From positions 1 through 36,042 of the forward strand of contig NZ_JNXT01000087.1 of assembly GCF_000716675.1 (NCBI RefSeq): a stretch of DNA of 36,042 nucleotides, in the 5' to 3' direction. The number at the start of each line of letters is the position of its first letter. The first letter of the stretch is position 1. Below are positions 24,874 to 33,489 of the stretch, piece by piece. A program made the translations under genes and the position numbers. The notes beneath the pieces were generated by a model. That model made no database searches. It was not told the origin of the DNA and was given only the letters and a program-made list of their open reading frames with translations. Source of the stretch: Streptomyces alboflavus. Lineage in GTDB: Bacteria; Actinomycetota; Actinomycetes; Streptomycetales; Streptomycetaceae.

Positions 24874-24916
24874 AACAGCCCGTCGCCCAAGGGTTATCCA
24901 CAGGCGGCGGGCTGTT
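24874..24916 (+). terminator. 14-base stem-loop after whiB with a DnaA box in its loop
   Basis: AACAGCCCGTCGCC (24874-24887) pairs with GGCGGCGGGCTGTT (24903-24916) with one T-G pair; the 15-base loop (24888-24902) contains TTATCCACA. It lies 116 bases after the whiB stop and could end its transcript; there is no U-tract, as is usual in Streptomyces. Confidence 0.55.
24894..24902 (+). promoter_or_regulatory. DnaA box (TTATCCACA) in a hairpin loop
   Basis: Exact match to the E. coli DnaA box consensus, positioned at the loop of the 24874-24916 stem. The AT-rich nine-mer is rare in such GC-rich DNA. Confidence 0.5.
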
Positions 24917-25017
24917 GTGGTGCCAGCCGTTAGTGTGGGGCCCCGTCCGAGACGCCACAGCGCCCCCACGGGGCGCGGGCGTCCACCGCAGTCCAGCGAA
25001 CCGGGGCCCGTACCTCG

Positions 25018-28000
25018 ATGTCCGTGCACAGCCACCCGGCAGCCCACGAAGGCGCTGCCGCCGGGTTCGACCCGTCCCGCGCGGCCGGCTTCGACCCGGC
25101 AAGCCCACCCGAGTTCCCGCGGCATGTCGTCACCGCCGTGCTCGTCTCCCACGACGGCGCCCGCTGGCTGCCCGACGCCGTCGCCGGACTCCTCGGCCAG
25201 GACCGCCCCGTGCAGAACGCGATCGCGGCCGACACCGGCAGCGCCGACGACTCCGCGCGCCTGCTCACCGAGGCCCTCGGCCCCGACCGCGTGCTGCACC
25301 TCGCCCGCCGCTCCGGCTTCGGCACCGCCGTCGACGAGGCGGTCCGCACGGCACCCGTGCTCACCCCCGAGGACCTGCCGTACCTCAAGCGCCCCAGCGG
25401 CTGGGACCCGGTGAGCCGCAGCTGGCGCGACGAGACGTACGACATGCCGGAGCTGCCGCACGGCGAGCCCGAGCAGTGGCTGTGGCTCCTGCACGACGAC
25501 TGCGCGCCCGAGCCCGGCGCCCTCGCCGAGATGCTGCGCGCCGTCGAGAACGAACGCGAGCTCGGCCAGGGCACCCAGGACATCGCGATCGTCGGCCCCA
25601 AGCTCCGCGGCTGGTACGACCGCAGGCAGCTGCTCGAGGTCGGCGTCTCCATCGCCCACTCCGGCCGCCGCTGGACCGGCCTCGACCGGCGCGAGCAGGA
25701 CCAGGGCCAGCACGACCACGTGCGGCCCGTCCTCGCCGTCTCCACCGCCGGGATGCTCATCCGGCGCGAGGTCTTCGAGCAGCTCGGCGGCTTCGACCGG
25801 CGCCTGCCCCTGATGCGCGACGACGTCGACCTGTGCTGGCGCGCGCACACCGCGGGACTGCGCGTCCTGGTCGCCCCCGACGCCGTCGTGCGGCACGCCG
25901 AGGCCTCCTCGCGCGAGCGCCGCACCGTCGACTGCGTGGGCCGCACGGCCACCTCGCCGCACCGCGTGGACAAGGCCGGCGCCGCGTACACCCTCCTCGT
26001 GAACTCCCGCACGGCGGTGCTGCCCTGGGTCTTCGTGCGGCTCGTCGTCGGCACGGTCCTGCGCACCCTCGCCTATCTGCTCGGCAAGGCCCCCGGGCAG
26101 GCGCTCGACGAGGTCGCCGGCCTCTTCGGCACCCTGCTGCGGCCCGAGCGGATCCTCGCCGGACGCAGGAAGCGCGGCAAGCCGGTCGTCGAGGCGAGCG
26201 AGACCCGGCCGCTGTTCCCGCCGCCCGGTGCCACGGTCCGCGCCACCGTCGAGCAGGTCGCGAGCAACCTGGTCGGCCGCTCCGACCCCGAGGTCTCCGC
26301 CGCCGGACGGCACGGCGCCGTCGAGTCGGGACCCGGCGGCGACGACGCCGACTTCCTGGAGATCGAGCAGTTCGCCAGGGTCAAGCGCGTCGCCCGCAAG
26401 CCGGGGCCCGTGCTCTTCGTGGTGCTGCTCTTCGTCTCGCTCATCGCCTGCCGGGCCCTGCTCGGCGGCGGCGCGCTCGCGGGCGGAGCGCTGCTCCCCG
26501 CGCCCGCCGACGCCTCCGGGCTGTGGTCGCGGTTCCTGGACGGCTGGCATCCGGTGGGCATCGGCGGCACCGAGACCGCGCCGCCCTACCTGGCGTTCCT
26601 CGGCCTCCTCTCCACCCTCCTGCTCGGCTCGAGCGGCCTCGCCGTCACGGTGCTCCTGGTCGGCTCGGTGCCCCTCGCGGGCTTCACGGCGTACTTCGCG
26701 TCCCGGCCGCTGGTCCAGTCCCGCCTCCTGCGCGCGTGGGCGTCCGTCGCGTACGCCTTCCTGCCCGCCGCCACGGGCGCGCTCGCGGGCGGGCGCATCG
26801 GCACCGCCGTCCTCGCGATCCTGCTGCCGCTCATCGCGCGCGCGGGCGTCTCTGCCAGCGGCCTGGCCGCCCCTGACGGCGCCCGCGGCAGCTGGCGCGC
26901 CACCTGGGCGTACGCGCTCCTGCTGACCGTCACGACCGCCTTCACGCCGATCGTGTGGCCCATCGCGCTCGTCCTCGGCCTCGCGCTGCTCGCGGTGCAC
27001 CGCCGCGACCTCGCCGCGTACGGCCCCCGGTTCCTCGCCGCGCTCGGCACGCCCCTGCTCGTGCTCGCGCCCTGGTCGCTCTCGCTGCTGCCGTTCGGCT
27101 TCTTCAAGGAGGCCGGGCTCGAGTACGGCACGGGGGCCGCTTCGGCGCTCGACCTGCTCGGCGCCAGCCCCGGCGGGCCCGGCACCGTCAGCGGGCTGCT
27201 GCTCATCGGCGTCGTCCTCGCCGCGCTCGGCGCCCTGCTGCGCGGCCAGCGGCAGGCGGCGATCCGTACGGCCTGGGCCGTCGCCCTGGTGGCGCTGGTC
27301 TTCGCGGCCCTGTCGAACGGCTCGGCGTGGGCGGGCCCGGCCACGCTCGCGTACGGCATCGCGCTGCTCGCCGCCGCCGCGCTCGGCGCCGACGGGGCCC
27401 GCGCGCGGGTCGCCGAGCAGAGCTTCGGCTGGCGGCAGCCGGTGGCCGCGCTCATCGCCTTCGCCGCGGCCGCGGGCCCGCTGCTGGCCGCCGCCGGGTG
27501 GATGATCGGCGGCGCCGACGGCCCCCTGGAGCGGCGCGACGCGGTGCAGGTGCCCGCGTTCGTCGCCGAGGAGAGCGGCACCCAGGACCAGGCCCGCACC
27601 CTCGTCCTGGACAGCGCCACCACCGCCGAGGTGTCCTACACCCTCGTCCGCGGCGCGGGCGCCCGCCTGGGCGACGCCGAGCTCGCCGCGGCCGACGGCA
27701 CCCACGAGCGGCTCGACCGGATCGTCGGCCGCCTCCTCGCGGGCTCCGGCGCCGACCAGGCCGACCAGCTCGGCGGCTACGCGGTGCGGTACGTCCTCGT
27801 CCGCGACGGCGCCCCCCGCCAGCTGAGCCGCACCCTCGACACCACCCCCGGCCTGACCCGGCTCAGCCAGGAGGACGGCAGCGCCCTGTGGCGCGTGGAC
27901 CGGCAGGTCGCCCGCGCCGCCATCGTGCCGAGGACCGGCGACCCGGAGCCGGTGGCAGCGGGCCCCGTCGAGCTGCACACCCGCATCCCCGCGGGCAAGG

Positions 28001-28827
28001 AGGGCCGCGTCCTGCGTCTCGCCGACTCGGCCGACCCGGGCTGGACGGCCACCCTGGACGGCCGTGCGCTGACCCGGACGACCGTCGACGGCTGGGCGCA
28101 GGGCTTCGAGCTGCCCCCGACGGCGGGCCGCCTCGACGTCACGTACGAGCCGACGGCCGGGCACACGGGCTGGCTGTGGGCGCAGGGCGCGCTCGCCGTG
28201 GTCCTGGTGGTCCTCGCGCTGCCCGGGCGGCGCAGGGACGTCGACGACGACCTGCCCGAGGAGCCCGTGCTGCCCGCCCAGGCGGTCGCGGGCGAGGGCC
28301 GCAGGGCGCGCAGGCTGCGGGCCCAGGGCGAGGGCGCCCCCGACGGCTCTGACGGCACCGACGGATCCGGCGCCGGGGCTCCGGGGCAGGAGGGCCTGGG
28401 CGGCGTCCCGGCCCAGCACACCCCGGACCAGGCTTCCGGGTACGACGGGTGGCAGACCCCCGCCCCCGCGGGCGCCGACCACGGCGCGTACGGCGGCGAA
28501 CAGGCCTACCAGGGCGGGCAGTACGGCTCCTACGAACAGCCGTACCAGGCCGATCCCTACCAGGCGGGCCCCGGCGGCGGCGCGCCCGGCGGCCAGTACG
28601 ACCCGTACGCCTACGGCGGGTCCTACGGAGGCGATCAGCCGGGCTACGGGCAGACGTACGACCCGGCGGGCGGCACCGGAAGCGTCCCCGGCCCGGCCGA
28701 TCCCGCCGATCCCGCGGACCCCGGCTACGCCCAGCAGCTCCCGCCGCTGCCCCCGCAGTCCCCGCCGATGCCGCCGCGGCCCCCGCGCGGCCCCGACAGT
28801 GAGCGTCCCGACGGGAGCCAGCAGTGA
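25018..28827 (+). CDS. Large membrane glycosyltransferase (GT2) with low-complexity tail
   Basis: 1269 residues. Residues about 35-300 form a GT-A family 2 domain: TAVLVSHDGARWLPDAVAGL, the metal-binding LLHDDCAPEPGAL (His159-Asp160-Asp161), AVSTAGMLIRREVFEQLGGF and RDDVDLCWRAHTAGL (about 266-280). A series of about 12 hydrophobic segments follows (from about 325 to 840), then an extracytoplasmic beta-rich region and a last membrane segment near 1045-1065. The tail (about 1085-1269) is Gly/Tyr/Gln/Pro-rich with repeats like GGQYG and YQADPYQ. It probably moves a sugar onto an envelope or lipid-linked acceptor; the acceptor is unknown. It is translationally coupled to the next gene. The ATG at 25018 has only a weak ribosome binding site. 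Confidence 0.9.
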   Translation: MSVHSHPAAHEGAAAGFDPSRAAGFDPASPPEFPRHVVTAVLVSHDGARWLPDAVAGLLGQDRPVQNAIAADTGSADDSARLLTEALGPDRVLHLARRSGFGTAVDEAVRTAPVLTPEDLPYLKRPSGWDPVSRSWRDETYDMPELPHGEPEQWLWLLHDDCAPEPGALAEMLRAVENERELGQGTQDIAIVGPKLRGWYDRRQLLEVGVSIAHSGRRWTGLDRREQDQGQHDHVRPVLAVSTAGMLIRREVFEQLGGFDRRLPLMRDDVDLCWRAHTAGLRVLVAPDAVVRHAEASSRERRTVDCVGRTATSPHRVDKAGAAYTLLVNSRTAVLPWVFVRLVVGTVLRTLAYLLGKAPGQALDEVAGLFGTLLRPERILAGRRKRGKPVVEASETRPLFPPPGATVRATVEQVASNLVGRSDPEVSAAGRHGAVESGPGGDDADFLEIEQFARVKRVARKPGPVLFVVLLFVSLIACRALLGGGALAGGALLPAPADASGLWSRFLDGWHPVGIGGTETAPPYLAFLGLLSTLLLGSSGLAVTVLLVGSVPLAGFTAYFASRPLVQSRLLRAWASVAYAFLPAATGALAGGRIGTAVLAILLPLIARAGVSASGLAAPDGARGSWRATWAYALLLTVTTAFTPIVWPIALVLGLALLAVHRRDLAAYGPRFLAALGTPLLVLAPWSLSLLPFGFFKEAGLEYGTGAASALDLLGASPGGPGTVSGLLLIGVVLAALGALLRGQRQAAIRTAWAVALVALVFAALSNGSAWAGPATLAYGIALLAAAALGADGARARVAEQSFGWRQPVAALIAFAAAAGPLLAAAGWMIGGADGPLERRDAVQVPAFVAEESGTQDQARTLVLDSATTAEVSYTLVRGAGARLGDAELAAADGTHERLDRIVGRLLAGSGADQADQLGGYAVRYVLVRDGAPRQLSRTLDTTPGLTRLSQEDGSALWRVDRQVARAAIVPRTGDPEPVAAGPVELHTRIPAGKEGRVLRLADSADPGWTATLDGRALTRTTVDGWAQGFELPPTAGRLDVTYEPTAGHTGWLWAQGALAVVLVVLALPGRRRDVDDDLPEEPVLPAQAVAGEGRRARRLRAQGEGAPDGSDGTDGSGAGAPGQEGLGGVPAQHTPDQASGYDGWQTPAPAGADHGAYGGEQAYQGGQYGSYEQPYQADPYQAGPGGGAPGGQYDPYAYGGSYGGDQPGYGQTYDPAGGTGSVPGPADPADPADPGYAQQLPPLPPQSPPMPPRPPRGPDSERPDGSQQ

Positions 28828-30308
28828 ACCGCACCACCGTGTCCCTGATCGCCGCGGCCGCCGCCCTGGCCGCCGTCACCGGCTTCGCCTCGGTCAACGC
28901 CCCCGACGGCGGCGACGACGCGGCGAAGACCGCGAAGCGGCTGCCCGTGGAGCGCACCAGCCTGCTGTGCCCCGAGCCCAGCACGTCCGACCTCGCGGAG
29001 ACGAGCTACACCGCCTTCACGCCCTCCTCCGAGGGCGCGGGGAGCGGCGGCAAGGCCGAACTCCTGCCGGCCCCCAAGGTCCTGACGGACACCGCCAAGG
29101 AACGCACGAAGGGCCTCAAGCCGTTCCTGACCCAGAAGTCCCCGGGCAAGCCCGTGACGGGCGAGGAGTCGGGCGCCGAGGCGCCCGCCCTTGTGGGCAG
29201 CGCCGACGGCGCCCTCGCGCCGGGCTGGACCGTCCAGCAGACCACCACGGTCAGCGCGGGCTCAGGGCGCGGCGTCCAGGGCGCCAACTGCGTCGCCCCC
29301 GACACCGAGTTCTGGTTCCCGGGCGCAAGCACCGCCAAGGGCCGCAGCGACTACATCCACCTGACCAACCCGGACGACTCGGCGGCGGTCGTGGACGTCG
29401 AGCTGTACGGCCGCGACGGGAGCATCAAGGCCGACGTCGGCCAGTCCATCCAGATCCAGCCGCACTCCAGCGTCCCCGTGCTGCTGTCCACGCTCACCGG
29501 CAAGCCGTACACGAACATCACGATGCACGTCGCCGCGCGCAGCGGGCGCGTGGCCGCCGCCGTGCACTCCTCGGACGACAAGCTCGGCGGCGACTGGCTG
29601 CCCGCCTCCACCGACCCCGCCCCCAGCCTGGTCCTGCCCGGCATCCCCGAGGACGCCACGTCGGTGCGCCTGGTCGCCTTCGCTCCGGGCTCCGACGACG
29701 CGGACCTGAAGGTGCGCCTGGCCTCGCCGACGGGCGCGATCACCCCGGCGGGGCACGAGACGCTGCACGTGAAGTCCGGCATGACGGCCGCCGTCGACCT
29801 GGGCGACGTCACCAGGGGGGAGGCCGGTTCGCTGCTCCTGACGCCCACGGAGGACGCGGTGCCGGTGGTCGCGGGGCTGCGCGTCACCCGCGGCAAGGGC
29901 GACAAGCAGGAGACGGCGTTCATCCCGGCGACGAGTGCCGTCGGCGCCCGTGCCACGGTCGCCGACAACCGCGCCAAGGGCTCCACGCTCTCCCTGGTGG
30001 CCCCCGGGGAGACGGGCCGCGTGAAGGTCACGGCGTCGGCGGGCTCGGAGGCGGGGGAGCCCGTCTCGAAGACGTACACGGTCAAGGGCGGTACGACCCT
30101 CGCGGTCGACCCGCCGGTCCCGTCCGGCCTCAAGGGGTCCTACGCCCTCACCCTGGAGACCGAGTCCGGCGGACCTGTGCACGCCGCCCGGATGCTGGAG
30201 CTCCCGGAGAACGGCATCCCCATGTTCACGATCCAGACGGTGCCGGACGACCGGGGGACGGTGGCCGTCCCGAAGGCCGAGCAGGACCTCGAAGTGCTGC
30301 AGAAGTGA
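28824..30308 (+). CDS. DUF5719 family exported protein
   Basis: 494 residues. The N-terminus NRTTVSLIAAAAALAAVTGF is a signal peptide or anchor. The rest is beta-rich with motifs such as TEFWFPGASTAKGRSDYIHL and LTNPDDSAAVVDVELYGRDG, matching DUF5719, which is usually encoded right after the large glycosyltransferase in actinomycetes. Two Cys (in LLCPEPS and GANCVAP) might form a disulfide. The GTG start overlaps the glycosyltransferase stop (GTGA), so both proteins are probably made in step and act together at the cell surface (inference). Confidence 0.92.
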   Translation: MNRTTVSLIAAAAALAAVTGFASVNAPDGGDDAAKTAKRLPVERTSLLCPEPSTSDLAETSYTAFTPSSEGAGSGGKAELLPAPKVLTDTAKERTKGLKPFLTQKSPGKPVTGEESGAEAPALVGSADGALAPGWTVQQTTTVSAGSGRGVQGANCVAPDTEFWFPGASTAKGRSDYIHLTNPDDSAAVVDVELYGRDGSIKADVGQSIQIQPHSSVPVLLSTLTGKPYTNITMHVAARSGRVAAAVHSSDDKLGGDWLPASTDPAPSLVLPGIPEDATSVRLVAFAPGSDDADLKVRLASPTGAITPAGHETLHVKSGMTAAVDLGDVTRGEAGSLLLTPTEDAVPVVAGLRVTRGKGDKQETAFIPATSAVGARATVADNRAKGSTLSLVAPGETGRVKVTASAGSEAGEPVSKTYTVKGGTTLAVDPPVPSGLKGSYALTLETESGGPVHAARMLELPENGIPMFTIQTVPDDRGTVAVPKAEQDLEVLQK

Positions 30309-30384
30309 GGGCGGGGGGCCGGGGGTGCGCGGCCGGGTGCCGGGGCGGCGCGGCCGGGGCTCGGGGCTCCTCGCGGGCCCCGGT

Positions 30385-30852
30385 CTACTCCTCGCCGTAG
30401 CGCGGGTCCACGGACTCCGGCGAGAGGCCGAGCAGCTCCGCCACCTGCTCCACGACCACTTCGTGGACCAGCGCGGCCCGCTCGTCCCGGCCCTTGGTGC
30501 GGATCTCGACCGGTCGCCGGTAGATCACGACCCGCGCGGGCCGTCCTTCGGAGGCCGAGATCGTCCCGCCGAGAGGCACCGTCCCGGCACCCCACTCCTC
30601 GTCACCGGCGGCGCCGGCGTCGCCGCCGATGGTCGGCGGCACGTCGAGCACCAGGAAGTCGATCTCGGTGAGCTGCGGCCAGCGCCGCTCCAGGCGCTCC
30701 ACGGAGTCCTGCACGAGGTCCGTGAAGGCCTCCGCGCGGCTGGCGGAGAGCGGCACCTGGGGAGGCGCCACGGGGCCGCGCATGCCCCTGCCGTGACGGT
30801 CGCGTCGGCGGGGCCTCGGCTCACTGGAGCGGGGTTGTACGGGGTCGTCCAT
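30385..30852 (-). CDS. Zincin-like metallopeptidase family protein
   Basis: 155 residues. The first 35 residues are basic and disordered; the domain begins at PLSASRAEAFTDLVQDSVER and includes IDFLVLDVPP and RVVIYRRPVEIRTKGRDE. The putative metal site is ALVHEVVVEQVAELLG: His-Glu is present, but the second zinc His of HExxH is Val, so it does not fit a classical zincin. Members are conserved beside DUF3499 and manB in actinobacteria. Peptidase activity is unproven. The ATG at 30852 is preferred to 30987. The gene is convergent with DUF5719. Confidence 0.87.
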   Translation of the reverse strand: MDDPVQPRSSEPRPRRRDRHGRGMRGPVAPPQVPLSASRAEAFTDLVQDSVERLERRWPQLTEIDFLVLDVPPTIGGDAGAAGDEEWGAGTVPLGGTISASEGRPARVVIYRRPVEIRTKGRDERAALVHEVVVEQVAELLGLSPESVDPRYGEE

Positions 30853-31114
30853 CACTGGGGAAGCGTAGTCCTCGAGATCGCCCTTTCCGCACGGAGCACG
30901 GCATGTCGCTTCCTGACCATTCCAGCCAAGCTTGGGCTCGATTGCGTATCTCTCCGGGACCGTCGATCTCGCGACGATTGGCCGCATTTGTACCGAGTGG
31001 TGACCGCGTTCAACACCGCTGGCCCCTCTGGTCCCTTGCGTCTTCGCAGGTCAGCGGCGCGCCTGCGGGGGGCCCTGTGCGCGGGATCACAGCACGACAC
31101 GGGGGAGTGACCTC

Positions 31115-31540
31115 ATGGAGAGTCGTCGCGGCCCGCTCAAGAGTGCGGTACCGTCCAACGTCGTGAGCCCTGTACGTCGCTGTTCGCGCACCGCTTGCGG
31201 CCGTCCCGCCGTCGCGACGCTGACGTACGTCTACGCCGACTCGACCGCGGTCCTCGGCCCCCTCGCCACGTACGCCGAACCCCACTGCTACGACCTGTGC
31301 GCCGAGCACTCCGAGCGCCTCACCGCGCCGCGCGGCTGGGAGGTCGTCCGCCTCGCCGACGGCTCAGGACCGGCCCGGCCCAGCGGCGACGACCTGGAAG
31401 CGCTCGCCAACGCCGTGCGGGAGGCGGCGCGGCCGCAGGAGCGGGCCGCGGGAGCCGGTGGGGGCGGGGCGCGCTCGGCCGACCCGATGGAGGTCGGACG
31501 CCGGGGGCATCTGCGGGTGCTGCGCTCGCCGGAGTCCTGA
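31115..31540 (+). CDS. DUF3499 family zinc-ribbon-like protein
   Basis: 141 residues. A Cys/His cluster, RRCSRTACGRPA and later PHCYDLCAEHSERL, looks like a zinc ribbon; YVYADSTAVLGPLATYAEP lies between. The family has no known function but is strongly conserved in actinobacteria next to manB and the zincin-like gene. A GGGGGAG ribosome binding site supports ATG 31115; a GTG at 31163 (VSPVRRCSR) is the alternative. The C-terminal 40 residues are Gly/Ala-rich and variable. The stop codon lies within the first of three tandem repeats. Confidence 0.9.
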   Translation: MESRRGPLKSAVPSNVVSPVRRCSRTACGRPAVATLTYVYADSTAVLGPLATYAEPHCYDLCAEHSERLTAPRGWEVVRLADGSGPARPSGDDLEALANAVREAARPQERAAGAGGGGARSADPMEVGRRGHLRVLRSPES

Positions 31541-31666
31541 AGCGTCTCTCTGCGGGAGCCGGAGTCCTGAAGCGCCTCTGCGAGAGCCGGAGTCCTGAAG
31601 CGTCTCTCCGTAGAAGGCTGTTCTCCGTAGAGGGCTGTTCTCCAGAAGGGTGTTCTCCGTAGAGGG
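31528..31666. repeat. Tandem repeats over and after the DUF3499 stop codon
   Basis: GCCGGAGTCCTGAAGCG occurs at 31528-31544, 31558-31574 and 31586-31602 (period 28-30); the TGA inside copy 1 is the gene's stop. A second array follows: (G)GCTGTTCTCCGTAGAG and variants at 31616-31632, 31633-31648 and 31649-31665 (period about 17). The 246-base spacer to the next gene is thus more than half repeat. Confidence 0.88.
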
Positions 31667-31759
31667 CCGTTATTCACCCTTGAACAACCCGCCCCGCACG
31701 CCCCATTGACGTGACGTTGGCACGGACACGACCATTCCCCCCAGTTGCGAGAGATCGCA

Positions 31760-31774
31760 TTCCGCATCGCGGAA
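31760..31774. promoter_or_regulatory. Candidate operator palindrome before the lactate permease gene
   Basis: TTCCGC-ATC-GCGGAA, perfect 6-base arms, 13 bases upstream of the proposed GTG start. It sits where a repressor would block transcription or early elongation. A near-identical palindrome is at 34996-35014. The form resembles IclR-family operators; no regulator is encoded nearby. Confidence 0.45.
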
Positions 31775-31786
31775 CCGGGAGGCGTG

Positions 31787-33403
31787 GTGTACGTCCAGGA
31801 GCTGGAGCCCGTGGCCGACTCGCTCGGCCTGTCCGCCCTCGTCGCGACCCTGCCCCTGCTCACCGTCCTCGTCCTGCTCGGCGCCGTCCGCATGAAGGCC
31901 CACCGCGCGGGGCTCATCGGCCTCGCGGTCGCCGCAGCCGTCGCCTGGCTCGCCTACGGCATGCCGCTCGGCCAGACCGCGTCCAGCGCCGCCCAGGGCG
32001 CCGTCTTCGGGCTCTTCCCCATCCTGTGGATCGTCGTCAACGCCCTGTGGGTGTACCGGATGACCGTCCGCACCCGGCACTTCGACATCCTGCGCCGCTC
32101 CTTCGGACGACTCTCCGACGACCCGCGCATCCAGGCGCTCGTCATCGCCTTCTGCTTCGGCGCGCTCCTGGAAGCGCTCGCGGGCTTCGGCGCGCCCGTC
32201 GCGATCTGCTCGGTGATGCTGGTCGCGCTCGGCTTCGACCCGGTGCGCGCCGCCGTCGTCGCCCTCGTCGCCAACACCGCGCCCGTGGCCTTCGGTGCCA
32301 TGGGCACCCCCGTCGTGACGCTCGCCCAGGTCACCGGCATCCCGCTGGACACCGTCGCCACCGTCGTCGGCCGTCAGACCCCGCTGCTCGCCCTCGTCGT
32401 ACCGCTGCTCCTGGTCGCCCTCGTGGACGGCCGCCGCGGTCTGCGCGAGACCTGGATGCCCGCCGCGGCCTGCGGACTCGCCTTCGCCGCCGCCCAGTTC
32501 GCGGCCTCCAACTACGTCTCCGCGCAACTGGCCGACATCGGTGCCGCCTTGGCGGGCGCGGGCGCCCTCGTCGCCGTCCCCGGCGCCCGCAGGCCGGCCG
32601 CCGAGCCCGTCCGCGCCGCCGTCCTGACCGGCGCCCGCAGCACGGACCTGGACCACGACGACCCGCGCCCCGACGTGCTGCGCGCCTACGCCCCGTACGC
32701 CCTCATCGTCGCGATCTTCTCCGTCGCCCAGATCCCGCCCGTGAAGGACTTCCTCGCCGAGGCGACCCGCACCTTCGACTGGCCCTTCCTGAACGTCGGC
32801 GACCCGGCGGGCGACCCCGTCGGCGGGAACGTCTTCTCGCTGCCGGTCGTTTCCACCGGTGGCACGCTCGTGCTCCTCGCGGGCGTCGGCACGGCGGCCG
32901 TCCTCCGCGTCCCCGCGCGCGTGGCGGTGCGCGAGTGGCTGGCGACCGTGCACGAACTGCGGTTCGCGATCCTCACCGTGACGAGCGTGCTCGGGCTCGC
33001 GTACGTCATGAACCTGTCCGGACAGGCCGCCACCATCGGGCACTTCGTGGCCGACGCGGGCGCGGGCCTCGCCTTCCTCTCGCCGGTGCTCGGCTGGTTC
33101 GGCGTCGCCGTGTCCGGATCCGACACCTCCGCCAACGCGCTGTTCGGCTCGCTCCAGGTGACGGCTGCCGAGCAGTCGGGCCTCTCGCCCGAACTCCTCG
33201 CCGCCGCGAACAGCTCGGGCGGCGTCCTCGGCAAGATGATCTCCCCGCAGAACCTGACGATCGCCTGCGCGGCCGTCGGGCTCGCGGGCAAGGAGGGCGA
33301 CCTGCTGCGCAAGGTGCTGCCCTGGAGCATCGGGCTGCTCCTGGTGATGTGCCTCATCGTGGTCGGGCAGAGCACCGCGGTCCTCGGGTGGATGCTGCCC
33401 TGA
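31787..33403 (+). CDS. lldP: L-lactate permease (LctP family)
   Basis: About 538 residues with some 12 or more hydrophobic segments. Family motifs: ALLEALAGFGAPVAIC, ANTAPVAFGAMGTPV, VLGWFGVAVSGSDTSANALF, LAAANSSGGVLGKMISPQNL. Proton-linked uptake of L-lactate, and often glycolate, is the known role. GGGAGG lies just before two GTG codons (31784, 31787); GTG 31787 gives the family-like VYVQELEPVADSLG. The frame also opens at a TTG (31745), which would put the palindrome inside the gene. No lactate dehydrogenase genes are adjacent, so the gene stands alone amid otherwise conserved neighbours. Confidence 0.92.
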   Translation: MYVQELEPVADSLGLSALVATLPLLTVLVLLGAVRMKAHRAGLIGLAVAAAVAWLAYGMPLGQTASSAAQGAVFGLFPILWIVVNALWVYRMTVRTRHFDILRRSFGRLSDDPRIQALVIAFCFGALLEALAGFGAPVAICSVMLVALGFDPVRAAVVALVANTAPVAFGAMGTPVVTLAQVTGIPLDTVATVVGRQTPLLALVVPLLLVALVDGRRGLRETWMPAAACGLAFAAAQFAASNYVSAQLADIGAALAGAGALVAVPGARRPAAEPVRAAVLTGARSTDLDHDDPRPDVLRAYAPYALIVAIFSVAQIPPVKDFLAEATRTFDWPFLNVGDPAGDPVGGNVFSLPVVSTGGTLVLLAGVGTAAVLRVPARVAVREWLATVHELRFAILTVTSVLGLAYVMNLSGQAATIGHFVADAGAGLAFLSPVLGWFGVAVSGSDTSANALFGSLQVTAAEQSGLSPELLAAANSSGGVLGKMISPQNLTIACAAVGLAGKEGDLLRKVLPWSIGLLLVMCLIVVGQSTAVLGWMLP

Positions 33404-33489
33404 CGCGGCTTCCGGCGCGGCGGTGCGGGTAGTTTGTTGCCACCGACGAGGGCTTGCCGAGCTCCCTGAACCTTGCAGAGAGGGTTGCC

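Noticed and set aside
24424..28482. 1352-residue minus-strand open frame over whiB and the glycosyltransferase
   Set aside because: Low-complexity Gly/Arg/Ala sequence with no family resemblance; it runs antisense to two well-supported genes.
31528..31666. Short repeats after DUF3499 as a CRISPR array
   Set aside because: Units are 17-30 bases and directly abutting or with 11-13 variable bases, no spacers of constant length, and the first unit is part of a coding sequence.
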